In this document: positions 53,174 through 62,272 of the stretch, one piece after another
How the letters are laid out: the number at the start of each line of letters is the position of its first letter
How positions within the stretch are numbered: the first letter of the stretch is position 1
Assembly (NCBI RefSeq): GCF_902459805.1
Contig: NZ_CABPST010000001.1
Location: 744,001-808,000 of the forward strand
Source of the DNA: Pandoraea bronchicola
GTDB taxonomy: Bacteria; Pseudomonadota; Gammaproteobacteria; Burkholderiales; Burkholderiaceae
Length of the DNA: 64,000 nt
Direction of reading: 5' to 3'
The notes under the pieces: generated by a model
The model's database searches: none
The model's input: only the letters and a program-made list of their open reading frames with translations
Told to the model about the DNA's origin: nothing
Made by a program: the position numbers and the translations under genes

Positions 53174-54283
53174 ATGACCGAGACACCGGGCTTTGTTCCC
53201 GCCGCACGCACCGGCGTGCAGATTCAGGAGGCGCATCGCACGTTCTTTCATGCGATGCCGAAAGTTGAATTGCATTGCCACTTGCTGGGCGCGGTGCGTC
53301 ACGAGACGTTCGTTGCGCTCGCGCAGAAGTCGAACGCACCGCTTGCCCGCGTCGAGATCGACGCCTTTTACACGCGCGGCGAAAAGCCCGTCGGCGTCTT
53401 GCGTGTGCTGCGCGCGCTCGACGAACATCTGCTGACCGCGCCGGACGATCTGCATCGCATTGCCTACGAATATCTGGCCGACGCCGCGGCTCACAACGTG
53501 CGCTATAGCGAGTTCTTCTGGAACCCGACGGGCACCGTGCGCACGTCCGGCATTCCTTACGCGAGCGCGCAGGATGCCATCGTCGCCGCCATTCGCGATG
53601 CCGAGCGCGACCACGGCATCGTCGGCCGTCTCGTGCCAAGCATCGACCGTGAAGTCGATCCGCGCGAAGCCGTCGAAATGGTGGAGTGGATGCGCGAGCA
53701 TCGTGCCGATGAAGTGATCGGCATCGGCATCGACTACCGGGAAAACGACCGGCCGCCCGAGTTGTTCTGGAAGGCATATCGCAACGCGCGTCTGGCGGGA
53801 TTCAAGACGACGGCGCACGCGGGCGAATTCGGTATGCCGTGGACGAACGTCGAGACGGCCGTCGAATTGCTCAAGTGCGACCGTATCGATCACGGCTACA
53901 CCATCGTCGATGCACCGGACTTCGCGCACGAGTGTGCGCAGCGCGGCATCGTCTTCACGGTGGTGCCAACCAACTCGTATTACCTGCGCACGCTCACACC
54001 GGACCGATGGGCGGAGGATCACCCGATTCGCCGCATGCCCGGTCTCGGCCTGAAGATTCACCCGAACACCGACGATCCGACGCTGCACAAGGTCAATCCG
54101 GCGCAGGCGTGGGAGCTGATGTACAGCCACCTCGGCTTCTCGCTCGACGACTTGTGCACCTTCATGCACAACGGTCTCGATGGTGCATGGATCGACGACA
54201 GTACACGTCGCGCATGGCGCCGCAGCTTCGCGGTGGCATTCGATGCCGCGCGCAACGCGCTAACCCGGACGCTGGCGGTGTGA
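53174..54283 (+). CDS. add: Adenosine deaminase family protein
   Basis: A 369-residue zinc hydrolase that removes the amino group from adenosine or adenine-like compounds. Zinc and catalytic residues are visible: HCHLLGAVRHE near residue 30, HAGEFG, DRIDHGYTIVD and NTDDPTLHKV. The region GIGIDYRENDRPPE differs from the classic ADA and adenine deaminase sequences, so substrate is uncertain. It is linked to the purine permease upstream, so it may deaminate imported adenine or a related aminopurine rather than adenosine. A terminator follows. Confidence 0.85.
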   Translation: MTETPGFVPAARTGVQIQEAHRTFFHAMPKVELHCHLLGAVRHETFVALAQKSNAPLARVEIDAFYTRGEKPVGVLRVLRALDEHLLTAPDDLHRIAYEYLADAAAHNVRYSEFFWNPTGTVRTSGIPYASAQDAIVAAIRDAERDHGIVGRLVPSIDREVDPREAVEMVEWMREHRADEVIGIGIDYRENDRPPELFWKAYRNARLAGFKTTAHAGEFGMPWTNVETAVELLKCDRIDHGYTIVDAPDFAHECAQRGIVFTVVPTNSYYLRTLTPDRWAEDHPIRRMPGLGLKIHPNTDDPTLHKVNPAQAWELMYSHLGFSLDDLCTFMHNGLDGAWIDDSTRRAWRRSFAVAFDAARNALTRTLAV

Positions 54284-54326
54284 CGCTGCCGCAACCCCGC
54301 TTTTCCTTGGTCTCACCCGACCTTCA

Positions 54327-54349
54327 GCCGCCTTCGGGCGGCTTTTTTT
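54327..54349 (+). terminator. Rho-independent terminator after deaminase gene
   Basis: GCCGCC-TTCG-GGCGGC, a stable tetraloop hairpin, followed by seven T residues. Confidence 0.9.
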
Positions 54350-54387
54350 CCGATGGCTACCCGGCAATGGCGCCGCTCACGCGCCCA

Positions 54388-54416
54388 TAAAAAAAGCCGG
54401 CCTGGGCAGGCCGGCA
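54388..54416 (-). terminator. Rho-independent terminator for the DUF4148 gene
   Basis: On the minus strand GCCGGCCT-GCCC-AGGCCGGC is followed by seven T residues, placed 37 bases after the stop of the gene at 54453-54767. Confidence 0.85.
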
Positions 54417-54452
54417 GCGTCGCATCGCTTGGGGTCGATGCGTCAGCGCAAC

Positions 54453-54767
54453 TTACGAGCGGTTGTCCTGATCGAGCAGGTTACGGTCGGTGAGTTGGGC
54501 ACGCACATCGGCGCGCGTCAGCGAATCGGCCGGCGCAGCCTTTTGCGCTTGCGTGGCCGCGACGAGCGGCGTGCCGGTTTCGACCTGATTCAGTTGACCG
54601 CGGGCGCTGGCCTGCGTCAGTTCGCTGCGCACTTCGGCGCGAGTGAGCTGGCTTTGGGCGGCCACTTGCAAGTCGGAAACATTATTGTCGTAACGAGCGT
54701 CAGCGAAAGCGGAAGCCGAGACGAACGAGGCGGCGGCGACAACGGCGGCAAGCATACGGGTGTTCAT
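54453..54767 (-). CDS. DUF4148 family exported protein
   Basis: A 104-residue protein with a signal peptide (MLAAVVAAASFVSASAFA, cleavage near residue 22). The mature part has repeated LTRAEVRSELTQA / LTRADVRAQLTDR segments, the DUF4148 hallmark. Such proteins are abundant in Burkholderiales and their role is unknown; some are induced under stress. The start at 54767 has AGGAG upstream. A strong terminator follows. Confidence 0.85.
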   Translation of the reverse strand: MNTRMLAAVVAAASFVSASAFADARYDNNVSDLQVAAQSQLTRAEVRSELTQASARGQLNQVETGTPLVAATQAQKAAPADSLTRADVRAQLTDRNLLDQDNRS

Positions 54768-55199
54768 GGTGAGACTCCTGTCATTAGTTGATAACGGCTT
54801 CATCAGCTAGCGTTCGGGGCATCGGCAGCAAAGATGTCACGAGGCACTTCGTTTTGCTGCGTTGCGGTGTCCGTCGCGTTGGCATGGATGAATCTTAGGG
54901 AAAACCCGTGGTTTTTTCGCAACTGAGCGTCCACAAAACGCAACCGATCGTCCGATTCGAAAAATCTATTAAGAATCAATCGTTTATTGCCGATAAATCA
55001 GGTGAATGGCACAGGAATGACGCCCACCGGGCAGCGATTCGACAGGAAATGCCGCTGCGCGCAATAGCGTGTTGGGTCGGATGGGGTTTATTGCAAAGTG
55101 CGTCAGCAGTAGAGTGACAACATGATGACATCAGCCGGCATCGTGATTCGAAAGGTGCGCCGCACCGCGAACGACGCCGGTTCGTATAGGAGCAATGCC
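54768..55199. other. Intergenic region
   Basis: A 432-base gap between the DUF4148 gene and a small putative membrane protein gene. It should contain the DUF4148 promoter. A 69-codon frame (54908-55117) lacks a ribosome-binding site and coding bias and is not called. Nothing else stands out. Confidence 0.4.
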
Positions 55200-55316
55200 A
55201 TGGCTGCCCTCGGTTCTTTCCTTCTGCTGGCGAGCGCTTCGCTACTCACGGCTTCGTATCTGCGCAGCCGCGCCGCCCGTACGCGCCGTCAGCAGGCCCG
55301 TGTGACGCGTCGCTGA
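55200..55316 (+). CDS. Small putative membrane protein
   Basis: A 38-residue peptide with one hydrophobic helix (LGSFLLLASASLLTASYL) and a strongly basic tail rich in Arg. AGGAG lies 7 bases before the ATG at 55200, which supports translation. No family recognised; such short single-pass proteins are often missed. A longer frame from 55122 has no clear ribosome-binding site. Confidence 0.45.
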   Translation: MAALGSFLLLASASLLTASYLRSRAARTRRQQARVTRR

Positions 55317-55531
55317 TACGGTCACACCGGTCAACGGATTCGTTCGGAATGTCACCGGTTCGTTCGGGACTGGTTGGATTTTTCGACGAATCGGCGTTTT
55401 GGCGCTCTATTATTTCGTTTTCAGCAATGCGCCCTTCCTCGGGATCGCGTTTTTCTCCTTTGCGCACGAGCGTAGATTGGCGGGCATGACGACGCCCACG
55501 GTGGACGTCTCGCCTGACAGGAGAAATGAAA

Positions 55532-55777
55532 ATGAAACAGGTTCTGATTGCTTCGGCCTTCGTTGCCGCATGCCTCACCGCAGGTGCCGCTAGCGCCGCC
55601 GGGAATTCGCAGCCGGCCGCCGCGCCGCAGCAACCCCAGCAACAAGCGCAGGTTCAGGTGCAGTCGCAAGCCCAGCCGGGCCCGGTGGCCGCCGCAGCGC
55701 AAACGTCGACGGTCGCTCCGGTGTATGAAGTTCCGGGCCGTGTGAATCGCGCCGGATCCATCTACTTCGGTCAATAA
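55532..55777 (+). CDS. Small exported Gln/Pro/Ala-rich protein
   Basis: An 81-residue protein with a signal peptide (MKQVLIASAFVAACLTAG, cleavage after ASAA) and a low-complexity mature part rich in Gln, Pro, Ala and Val, ending in NRAGSIYFGQ. The end resembles DUF4148-type proteins in style. AGGAG lies 8 bases before the ATG at 55532; the in-frame ATG at 55526 is too close to it. No function known. Confidence 0.7.
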   Translation: MKQVLIASAFVAACLTAGAASAAGNSQPAAAPQQPQQQAQVQVQSQAQPGPVAAAAQTSTVAPVYEVPGRVNRAGSIYFGQ

Positions 55778-56192
55778 GACTTCGCAAAAAAAGCGGCAAG
55801 CCGGGGAGCGATCCACCGGCCTGCCACGCTCCCGGCTTGCGGGACATCCCATCCGACTTCTCACTTCCTTCCGGCGATACCCGCCTTCCCCTGGCGTCGC
55901 CCTCAGCAGGTCCGCCTCATCGCCGACGCGCAGGCTGCGAACAGGCATCCCCCTCAGCACATAGACCGCGATCCACTACGGCCGACGACCGCCATATTCG
56001 AGCAGCATTGCCGCGACGAACGGGGCGCTGCGACGCGCCGGTCTGCGCCAGGCGTCTGTCTCCTGGCTGTCTCGGTGCCGCGCGTTCGTCACGCGGCTGT
56101 TTTTGTGATGGGCGCTGCGGAGACTGCGGGTAAGACTTGAAAACGCGCCTGTGCGCAAACGCACGCACGCGATCACAGCGGCGGCCCGTTGA
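55778..56192. other. Intergenic region with a long-stem hairpin
   Basis: A 415-base gap between convergent genes. GCAAGCCGGGGAGCG (from 55796) can pair with CGCTCCCGGCTTGC (55827-55840); read on the minus strand the stem is followed by a T-run, so it may be a distant terminator for the alcohol dehydrogenase gene. No supported gene seen. Confidence 0.45.
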
Positions 56193-57290
56193 TCAGGCCA
56201 CTGCGCCAATGAAGTTGCGCCCGCGCGGACCATCGAGCGCGGCGGCGATCATGGCACTCGATTCGGACTCGGTCACGCCGTACGCCGAAAACTCGGTGGC
56301 GACGCCCAGGCCATTCAGGAACGCCGTGAGCATGTCCGGCGCACTGGCGATATCGCCGTCGAACACCCGCGCCAGCACTGCGTCGCGCTCGGCTTGGCGG
56401 CCGATGGCCAGCCGCATCACCGCCGGCAACGTGAACGAGCACGCAATGCCGTGCGGCAAGCCGTGGCGAATCGTCATGTCATACGAAATCGAATGCGCCA
56501 GCGCGGTCTTCGTGTTCGAGAACGCCATGCCCGCTTGCAGCGCAGCGAGCGCCGCCTGACTGCGCAGCGCCTCGTCGTCGAGCGACGTCATGAGCTGCGG
56601 CAGCACGCGCATCATGTCGCGCGCGGCGCTTACCGCGAAGGTGTCGGAGATCGGATTGGCGTTGATGTTCCAGATCGCCTCCAGCGCATGCGAAAGGGCG
56701 TCCAGACCGCTCTGCAACGTGACGGCGCGCGGCAGCGAACGCGTCAGACGCGGATCGACGATGGCCGCCTCCGGCCACGTCTCTGGCAGATGCAGCGAGT
56801 ACTTCTTGCGCTTGACATGGCGGTCCCACAGCGTCGCCCACGGCGTGACTTCGCTGCCGGTGCCAGCGGTCGTGGGCACCGTGATGAGGCGCTTGGCACG
56901 CGCGGGCCGGAAGGTCACGCCCGCATCGAGCGCGTCGACAAGCGCTGCGAAGCGGTCGTCGGCACCCGCGACCATCAGCAGCTTGGCGGTGTCGAGCGCG
57001 CTGCCGCCCCCCAACGCCACGATCACTTCGCACTGACCGTACCGCCGCCAGAAGTCCCCGTACATCGGGGCGAGTTCGCGAACATCCGGATTCGGACTGA
57101 CCTGATCGACCACCCCGGCGAGACGTTGCCCGAGAAGGGCTTCGATCTGTCCCGTCATGCCGAGCGCGCGCGCTTCGGGCATGGTGACAAGCACCGCGCG
57201 GCGGTTACCGACCAGCTCGGGCAAGCGGGCGAGGGCGCCCGCGCCGAAGTGAACGTCGACCGGATTATGAAAACGTGAACGTGCTGTCAT
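56193..57290 (-). CDS. Iron-containing alcohol dehydrogenase (phosphonate-linked type)
   Basis: A 365-residue dehydrogenase with an N-terminal NAD(P) domain (VALGGGSALDTAKLL) and a C-terminal metal domain. Metal ligands are expected in the DALSHALE and HGLPHGIA segments, both seen, plus the Asp in SGLDALSH. FHNPVDVHFGAGALARLPEL resembles the phosphonoacetaldehyde/hydroxyalkylphosphonate dehydrogenase subgroup (PhpC/PsrA-like). The start at 57290 fits; the frame extends 14 codons upstream. It is divergent from a LysR gene of a type linked with aminoethylphosphonate use, supporting a phosphonate role, though no other phn genes are near. Confidence 0.82.
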   Translation of the reverse strand: MTARSRFHNPVDVHFGAGALARLPELVGNRRAVLVTMPEARALGMTGQIEALLGQRLAGVVDQVSPNPDVRELAPMYGDFWRRYGQCEVIVALGGGSALDTAKLLMVAGADDRFAALVDALDAGVTFRPARAKRLITVPTTAGTGSEVTPWATLWDRHVKRKKYSLHLPETWPEAAIVDPRLTRSLPRAVTLQSGLDALSHALEAIWNINANPISDTFAVSAARDMMRVLPQLMTSLDDEALRSQAALAALQAGMAFSNTKTALAHSISYDMTIRHGLPHGIACSFTLPAVMRLAIGRQAERDAVLARVFDGDIASAPDMLTAFLNGLGVATEFSAYGVTESESSAMIAAALDGPRGRNFIGAVA

Positions 57291-57439
57291 GGTAAGGACG
57301 ATGCCGCCGCGCCCGCAGGCGATGCGATCCATTGATGAAGATTGAGCAGGATTATGGTGAGCACCGTCCTATACTTCCAATTCACATTTTTTCGTTAATG
57401 TATTGATAAAACCTATATCTCGTCCCGGGAGCGTCATCG

Positions 57440-58303
57440 ATGCGGATTACCCAATTGCGTTCGTTCCATGCGGTGGCGCGACACGGCAGCGTGACGCGCG
57501 CCGCGCAGGCGTTGCATGTGAGTCAGCCCACGATGACGACGCAAATCCGGGCGCTGGAGGAGACCTACGGCGTCGAGCTGTTCTACCGGCACGGCCGCGG
57601 ATTAACGCTCACGCCGACCGGCAAAGCGCTGTACGCCGTGAGCCTGCGCATCTTCTCCGACGAGGCCGAGGCCATCGGTCTGCTCAAGGAGCATGGCGGG
57701 CTGCGCACAGGCGAGTTGCGTCTGGGTGCCGTCGGGCCGCATCACGCGATGGAGATCGTGGCGGCATTTCAACCGCGCTACCCCGGCATGCGCATTTCGA
57801 TGCGGCCGGGCAATTCGGAAGAGATGATCGACAGCCTGCTGGCATATCGCACCGACGTGGCGGTGCTGGCGCGCTATTACGACGACGCGCGGCTGCATGT
57901 CGTGCCGTATCGCACGCATCCGGTCGTGCTGCTGGTGCCGCGCGCGCATCCGTTCGCGCAACGCCGCAGCGTGAAACTCGCGGCGCTGGCCGACGCGCCG
58001 ATGCTCATGCGCGAGCCGGGATCGACCACGCGTCACGCGCTCGAAGTCGCATTGCGGGAAGCCGGGGTGACACCGAACGTCGCGATGGAGATCGGCAGCC
58101 GCGAAGCGATTCGCGAGGCAGTCATTCTGGGGCTGGGGATTGCGGCGGTGTCGGCGCGTGAGCACACGCCCGACGAGCGGCTCGCGACGGTATCGATCAG
58201 CGACGCCCGCGTGGAGACCACAACCGTTGTCGTGTGTCTGGCGGAACGGCGCGAGTCGCGCGCGATCGCGGCGTTTCTGGAGGTCGTCGCGGGTTTGGTG
58301 TGA
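57440..58303 (+). CDS. LysR-family regulator, aminoethylphosphonate-associated type
   Basis: A 287-residue regulator with helix-turn-helix [20 protein letters not shown] and the beginning [20 protein letters not shown], which resembles the LysR subgroup tied to 2-aminoethylphosphonate catabolism. The effector domain has [20 protein letters not shown]. It is divergent from the iron alcohol dehydrogenase, its probable target; the 149-base gap contains TTAATGTATTGATAA, which may be the operator. Subgroup assignment is from pattern memory. Confidence 0.82.
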   Translation: MRITQLRSFHAVARHGSVTRAAQALHVSQPTMTTQIRALEETYGVELFYRHGRGLTLTPTGKALYAVSLRIFSDEAEAIGLLKEHGGLRTGELRLGAVGPHHAMEIVAAFQPRYPGMRISMRPGNSEEMIDSLLAYRTDVAVLARYYDDARLHVVPYRTHPVVLLVPRAHPFAQRRSVKLAALADAPMLMREPGSTTRHALEVALREAGVTPNVAMEIGSREAIREAVILGLGIAAVSAREHTPDERLATVSISDARVETTTVVVCLAERRESRAIAAFLEVVAGLV

Positions 58304-58368
58304 TGCCCCGCAGTACGCGACGCATGGCGAGGGCAGCACCGTCCGGGCCGCCCTCGAGGTGCATCGCT

Positions 58369-59220
58369 TTACAGGTACTGGCTCGACGCCAGCACGACGG
58401 CCGACGCCACGAGACAGTAGATGCCGAACAGATACCAGCGGCCATGTTCGAGCCAGCGCGACAGCCAGCGCAGCGCCACCAGACCGGCGAGGAAACTGAA
58501 CACCATGCCGACGAGACTCGGCGTGAGCACCGTCATGAAGTGGCCCGAGAACGTTTGCGCGCCCCCTGACTTGTACAGACGGTAAGCCTCCTTCACGATC
58601 ACCGGCGGCGTAAGCACTACGGCCAGCGCGAAGCTGAACTCTTCGACGCGAACCTTATCGAGGCCGCGCAGCATTCCCGTCGAGATGGTCGAGCCCGAGC
58701 GCGAAAAGCCGCGGAAGGGCAGGCAAATGCCTTGCACGGCGCCGATCCATGCGGAGTCGGCGCCACGCATCGGACGGTCGCCCATCGGCGCACGCCGGGC
58801 GCCCGAGATCAGGATCAGAATGCCGGCCATCGCCAGGCCCGCCGAGATGATGTACAGATTGCCGAACAGATGCTCGATCTCGGAATGCTGGGTGCCGCGC
58901 ATCAACACCTTCTCGATGAAGAACATCAGCGCCAGCCCGATCACGCCGGTGAAAGCCGTCGCAATGATCACCTGCTTGGCGTTGTGAACGAAGTCGTATT
59001 TCGACGAGAAATAGCGCTCTCGCCACGACTTCCAGAAATAGACGATGACGGCGAGCATTGTGCCGGTGTGCAGCATGACCAGCAACAACGTCATCTCGGG
59101 TGCCGACGGATCGAGCCCCATGAGCTTCTCGGCCATGATGACGTGTGCCGAGCTCGACACGGGAAGCAATTCCGCCACGCCCTGCACAATTGCGAGCACG
59201 AGTACCTGCAGATAATCCAT
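58369..59220 (-). CDS. uppP: Undecaprenyl-diphosphatase
   Basis: A 283-residue inner-membrane phosphatase (also known as BacA) that recycles undecaprenyl diphosphate for cell-wall synthesis; extra copies give bacitracin resistance. The family boxes GVAELLPVSSSAH (N-terminal) and RGFSRSGSTIS are intact, with about eight helices. The start at 59220 has AAGGA upstream. It is a single gene, facing the LysR gene. Confidence 0.93.
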   Translation of the reverse strand: MDYLQVLVLAIVQGVAELLPVSSSAHVIMAEKLMGLDPSAPEMTLLLVMLHTGTMLAVIVYFWKSWRERYFSSKYDFVHNAKQVIIATAFTGVIGLALMFFIEKVLMRGTQHSEIEHLFGNLYIISAGLAMAGILILISGARRAPMGDRPMRGADSAWIGAVQGICLPFRGFSRSGSTISTGMLRGLDKVRVEEFSFALAVVLTPPVIVKEAYRLYKSGGAQTFSGHFMTVLTPSLVGMVFSFLAGLVALRWLSRWLEHGRWYLFGIYCLVASAVVLASSQYL

Positions 59221-59379
59221 GCGTAATCCTTGAGAAATGGGCAAGGACAGTACGCCGTGTTCGTGACAATTTTGTGACAGTCACATGACGCCGGCGCCGG
59301 TTGCCTGCCCTCAACCGGCTGCCGCGCATGATACTCCGACAGAGTTGGCAGGAAATGAGATGTTGAATCCGCCGGGTAA

Positions 59380-60696
59380 TCAGCGCGCCAGACGGCCCAG
59401 CGCCTGATCGAGATCCGCAAGCAGATCGTCGATGTGCTCGATGCCGATCGACAGACGCACCGTCTCTTCGCTTACGCCCGCCTTGCGCAGTTCTTCCGGC
59501 GAGAGCTGACGGTGCGTGGTTGACGCCGGGTGCGTGGCAAGCGACTTTGCGTCACCGATGTTGACCAGACGCGTGAAGAGTTGCAGCGCGTCCTGAAATG
59601 CCGCACCGGCCGCGCGGCCGCCCTTCACACCGAAGGTCAGAATGCCCGGGCCGCGCCCCGACAGATAGCGCTCCACGAGAGCGTGATCCGGGTGCTCCGG
59701 CAGCCCCGCGTAATTCACCCACTCCACCTTCGGATGCGTCTTGAGAAACTGCGCGACCTTCAGCGCGTTCTCGGTGATGCGGTCGAGTCGCAGGGCCAGC
59801 GTTTCGATACCTTGCAGAATCTGGAACGCGTTAAACGGCGAGATGGCCGCGCCGGTATTGCGCAGCGGCACCACGCGGGCGCGTCCGATGTAAGCCGCGG
59901 GACCGAACGCTTCCGTGTACACCACGCCGTGGTAGCTCACGTCGGGCTCGTTCAGGCGCTTGAAGCGCACCTTGTGATCGGCCCACGGAAATTTGCCGGA
60001 GTCGACGATGGCGCCGCCCAGGCTCGTGCCGTGGCCCCCGAGGTACTTTGTCAGCGAATGCACGACGATGTCCGCCCCATGCTCGAACGGGCGCAGCAAA
60101 TAGGGCGACGGCACCGTATTGTCGATGATGAGCGGAATGCCATGACGGTGCGCAATCTCTGCCAGCTTCGCGATATCGGTGATGTTGCCCAGCGGATTGC
60201 CGACCGACTCCGCGAAGATGGCTTTGGTGTTCGCGTCGATGAGCGGTTCGAACGACTCGGGTTCGCGCGGATCGGCGAAGCGCGTGGTGATGCCCGAGAG
60301 TGGCAGCGTGTGCGCCAGCAGGTTGTAGGTGCCACCGTAAAGCGTGCTGGCGGCGACGATGTTGTCACCGGCCTCGGCGATCGTCTGAATGGCGTAAGTG
60401 ACAGCCGCCTGGCCGGACGCGAGCGCCAGCGCCGCCACACCGCCCTCGAGCGCCGCGACGCGCTGCTCGAGCACGTCCTGCGTGGGGTTCATGATGCGCG
60501 TGTAGATGTTGCCCGGCACCTTGAGGTCGAACAGATCGGCCCCGTGCTGCGTGTCGTCGAAGGCGTAGGCGACCGTCTGGTAGATCGGCACCGCCACGGC
60601 GCGCGTTGTCGGATCGGGCCGGTAGCCGCCGTGAACGGCCAGCGTCTCGAGACGCCATTGCGGGGCTTGCGATGCTGCGTCGGTCTTGTCGGTCAT
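59380..60696 (-). CDS. metY: O-acetylhomoserine sulfhydrylase (aminocarboxypropyltransferase)
   Basis: A 438-residue pyridoxal phosphate enzyme of the Cys/Met gamma family that makes homocysteine from O-acetylhomoserine and sulfide. [18 protein letters not shown] is the MetY-type start, the cofactor Lys is in [16 protein letters not shown], and [25 protein letters not shown] and [11 protein letters not shown] are characteristic. GGAG lies before the ATG at 60696. A 5' hairpin (CGTTCC/GGAACG, 60722-60738) precedes it. Confidence 0.93.
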   Translation of the reverse strand: MTDKTDAASQAPQWRLETLAVHGGYRPDPTTRAVAVPIYQTVAYAFDDTQHGADLFDLKVPGNIYTRIMNPTQDVLEQRVAALEGGVAALALASGQAAVTYAIQTIAEAGDNIVAASTLYGGTYNLLAHTLPLSGITTRFADPREPESFEPLIDANTKAIFAESVGNPLGNITDIAKLAEIAHRHGIPLIIDNTVPSPYLLRPFEHGADIVVHSLTKYLGGHGTSLGGAIVDSGKFPWADHKVRFKRLNEPDVSYHGVVYTEAFGPAAYIGRARVVPLRNTGAAISPFNAFQILQGIETLALRLDRITENALKVAQFLKTHPKVEWVNYAGLPEHPDHALVERYLSGRGPGILTFGVKGGRAAGAAFQDALQLFTRLVNIGDAKSLATHPASTTHRQLSPEELRKAGVSEETVRLSIGIEHIDDLLADLDQALGRLAR

Positions 60697-60721
60697 GTCG
60701 AATGTCTCCGGATAAGCAAGG

Positions 60722-60738
60722 CGTTCCTTGGCGGAACG
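60722..60738. promoter_or_regulatory. Short hairpin upstream of metY
   Basis: CGTTCC and GGAACG with a five-base loop, 25-42 bases before the metY start. It could be an operator half-pair or leader hairpin. It does not resemble the SAM or SAH riboswitches I know. Confidence 0.3.
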
Positions 60739-60932
60739 ATTTTATTAGGTCTCCAATGGCATTCTAAACGGAGGCATGATCCTGGCTTATCTCGGTTTGG
60801 CAGATGCTTAGCGGCGCACGGCCCGAAACCTTTCGTAATATGGCGCGCGACGGCCGCGCTATCTGACGCATCACCCGCTGGCTATACTCGTTCGCACACG
60901 CCAGCGCAGGGCCTTCCGGGAGACGCATTGCC

Positions 60933-61883
60933 ATGTCAGTCCGCTTCATGAGTCTTACAGGCCGTACCCATCGCATGCGCCGCGTCGCCTTCCGATTGGC
61001 GCGATGCGTCTTTTCACGGCTCGCCGTCGCGCTCGCCTGTATCTCATCAGGATGGTCTGGCACTGCGTTCGCACAGGAAAAGGTGAGCATCCCCTCATGG
61101 GACGCAGACAGCAGCGGCGCGCCCGTCATGATCGACGCTTACTTGTTTCGTGCGGCCAACGCCAGCGGCCCCACGCCTGCCGTTGTCTTCATGCATGGCT
61201 GCAACGGGATGTTCACGCGCAAGGGCAAGATCGACAGCCGGGAACTCGACTGGGCGCAGCGGCTGAATGCGCAGGGCTACGCGGTGCTGGCGGTGGATAG
61301 CTTCACTTCGCGCGCACAGCCCAGCGAGTGCGCCAAAGGCGGACCGGTGCGGCCTTCGGTAGAGCGCCCGCGTGACGCCTACGGGGCGTTACGCTATCTA
61401 CAGCGTTTGCCGGGCATCCGGCCGGATCGCATCGCGCTGATGGGCTGGTCACACGGCGGCGGCACGGTCCTGTTCTCCATCGGCCCCAAGAGTCCCGGGC
61501 GGGTACCGGGCACCCGCCCGGGGCCGGATTTCGTAGCCGCCATCGCGTTCTATCCCGGCTGGTGCAACGCGGCCGCGCAGGGTGCCGGCTGGTCGACGCG
61601 TATCCCGCTGCTGCTCCTCACCGGTGCCGACGATGTCTGGACAAAGGCAGCCCCCTGCGACGCCTTCGTGCGCGACGTGACCGCTCAAGGCGCACCGGTC
61701 ACGTTCCATATCTACCCGGGGGCCGTTCACGACTTCGACTACCCCAACCTGCCTGTGCGAAATCGCCCGGAATTCACCAACCCGCGCACCCACGTCGTGC
61801 CGATCACCGGCACCCAGCCGGAAGCACGAGACGACGCCATCGCGCGCGTCACGGCATTTCTTGCGAACGCTTTCGGAACGTGA
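60933..61883 (+). CDS. Exported dienelactone hydrolase-family protein
   Basis: A 316-residue alpha/beta hydrolase with an N-terminal signal (LARCVFSRLAVALACISSG, cleavage near AFAQ). The triad is Ser in MGWSHGGGT, Asp in GADDVW and His in GAVHDFDYP; classic dienelactone hydrolases use Cys as nucleophile, so this belongs to the Ser branch. VVFMHGCNGMF forms the oxyanion region. It probably acts on an ester in the periplasm. The start may be 60933 or the Met at 60975, which would give a more usual signal peptide. Confidence 0.82.
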   Translation: MSVRFMSLTGRTHRMRRVAFRLARCVFSRLAVALACISSGWSGTAFAQEKVSIPSWDADSSGAPVMIDAYLFRAANASGPTPAVVFMHGCNGMFTRKGKIDSRELDWAQRLNAQGYAVLAVDSFTSRAQPSECAKGGPVRPSVERPRDAYGALRYLQRLPGIRPDRIALMGWSHGGGTVLFSIGPKSPGRVPGTRPGPDFVAAIAFYPGWCNAAAQGAGWSTRIPLLLLTGADDVWTKAAPCDAFVRDVTAQGAPVTFHIYPGAVHDFDYPNLPVRNRPEFTNPRTHVVPITGTQPEARDDAIARVTAFLANAFGT

Positions 61884-61976
61884 ATTCCCGGCGAATTCGC
61901 CAACCTATTCGCTGTCGCCGGTGGAAGTGCCCGTCTGGCGGTCGTTTCCATCCGGCACGATGAAACTTGCCCACTG

Positions 61977-62211
61977 GAAATCCACAGCTTAATCACAGAA
62001 AAACCGAAGATTTCCACAAGAAATCCACTGGATTTTCCCCAGGGTATGCAGAACATATCCACCACATATCCACGGGATACTCACCGGTTATCCCCATGGA
62101 AAGGGGGACTTTTCCCCCGGCTTTCCACTGGCCATCCCCTTGCTATCCACAGGGTTGCCCACAGGGATATCACAGCTTGCTCACAAGGTTATCGACAGGC
62201 TTGTCCACAGT
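61977..62211 (+). repeat. Array of about 21 DnaA-box-like units at 11-12 bp steps
   Basis: The stretch splits into consecutive 10-12 bp units starting at 61977, 61989, 62000, 62011, 62022, 62033, 62044, 62055, 62066, 62077, 62088, 62100, 62111, 62121, 62132, 62143, 62154, 62166, 62177, 62189 and 62201. The rough consensus is YTATCCACAGG, with the box TTATCCACA at its core. Closest matches (8 of 9): 62088 TTATCCCCA, 62143 CTATCCACA, 62189 TTATCGACA, 62201 TTGTCCACA. Units 3, 7 and 12 are nearly unrecognisable. All are on the plus strand. The step is close to one helical turn. No dnaA or dnaN gene is nearby. Role unknown. Confidence 0.8.
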
Positions 62212-62243
62212 CCGTGATGCATGCAAAGTCGGCGCACAAAACG

Positions 62244-62272
62244 AAATCGGCCGCCAGAAATGCGGCCGATTT
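62244..62272. terminator. Hairpin, probable terminator
   Basis: AAATCGGCCGC (62244-62254) pairs perfectly with GCGGCCGATTT (62262-62272). On the minus strand it is followed by CGTTTTG, so it may end the DUF4148 transcript; on the plus strand it may end that of the hydrolase. Confidence 0.55.

Noticed and set aside
60697-60932. SAM or SAH riboswitch before metY
   Set aside because: Only one short hairpin is present; none of the conserved cores of those riboswitches was recognised.
61977-62211. The repeat array as the chromosomal origin
   Set aside because: No dnaA, dnaN, rpmH or parAB genes nearby and no obvious AT-rich unwinding block; kept as an unexplained DnaA-box-like array.
61977-62211. 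The repeat array as a CRISPR
   Set aside because: Units are 10-12 bp, directly adjacent and degenerate, without spacers or cas genes.
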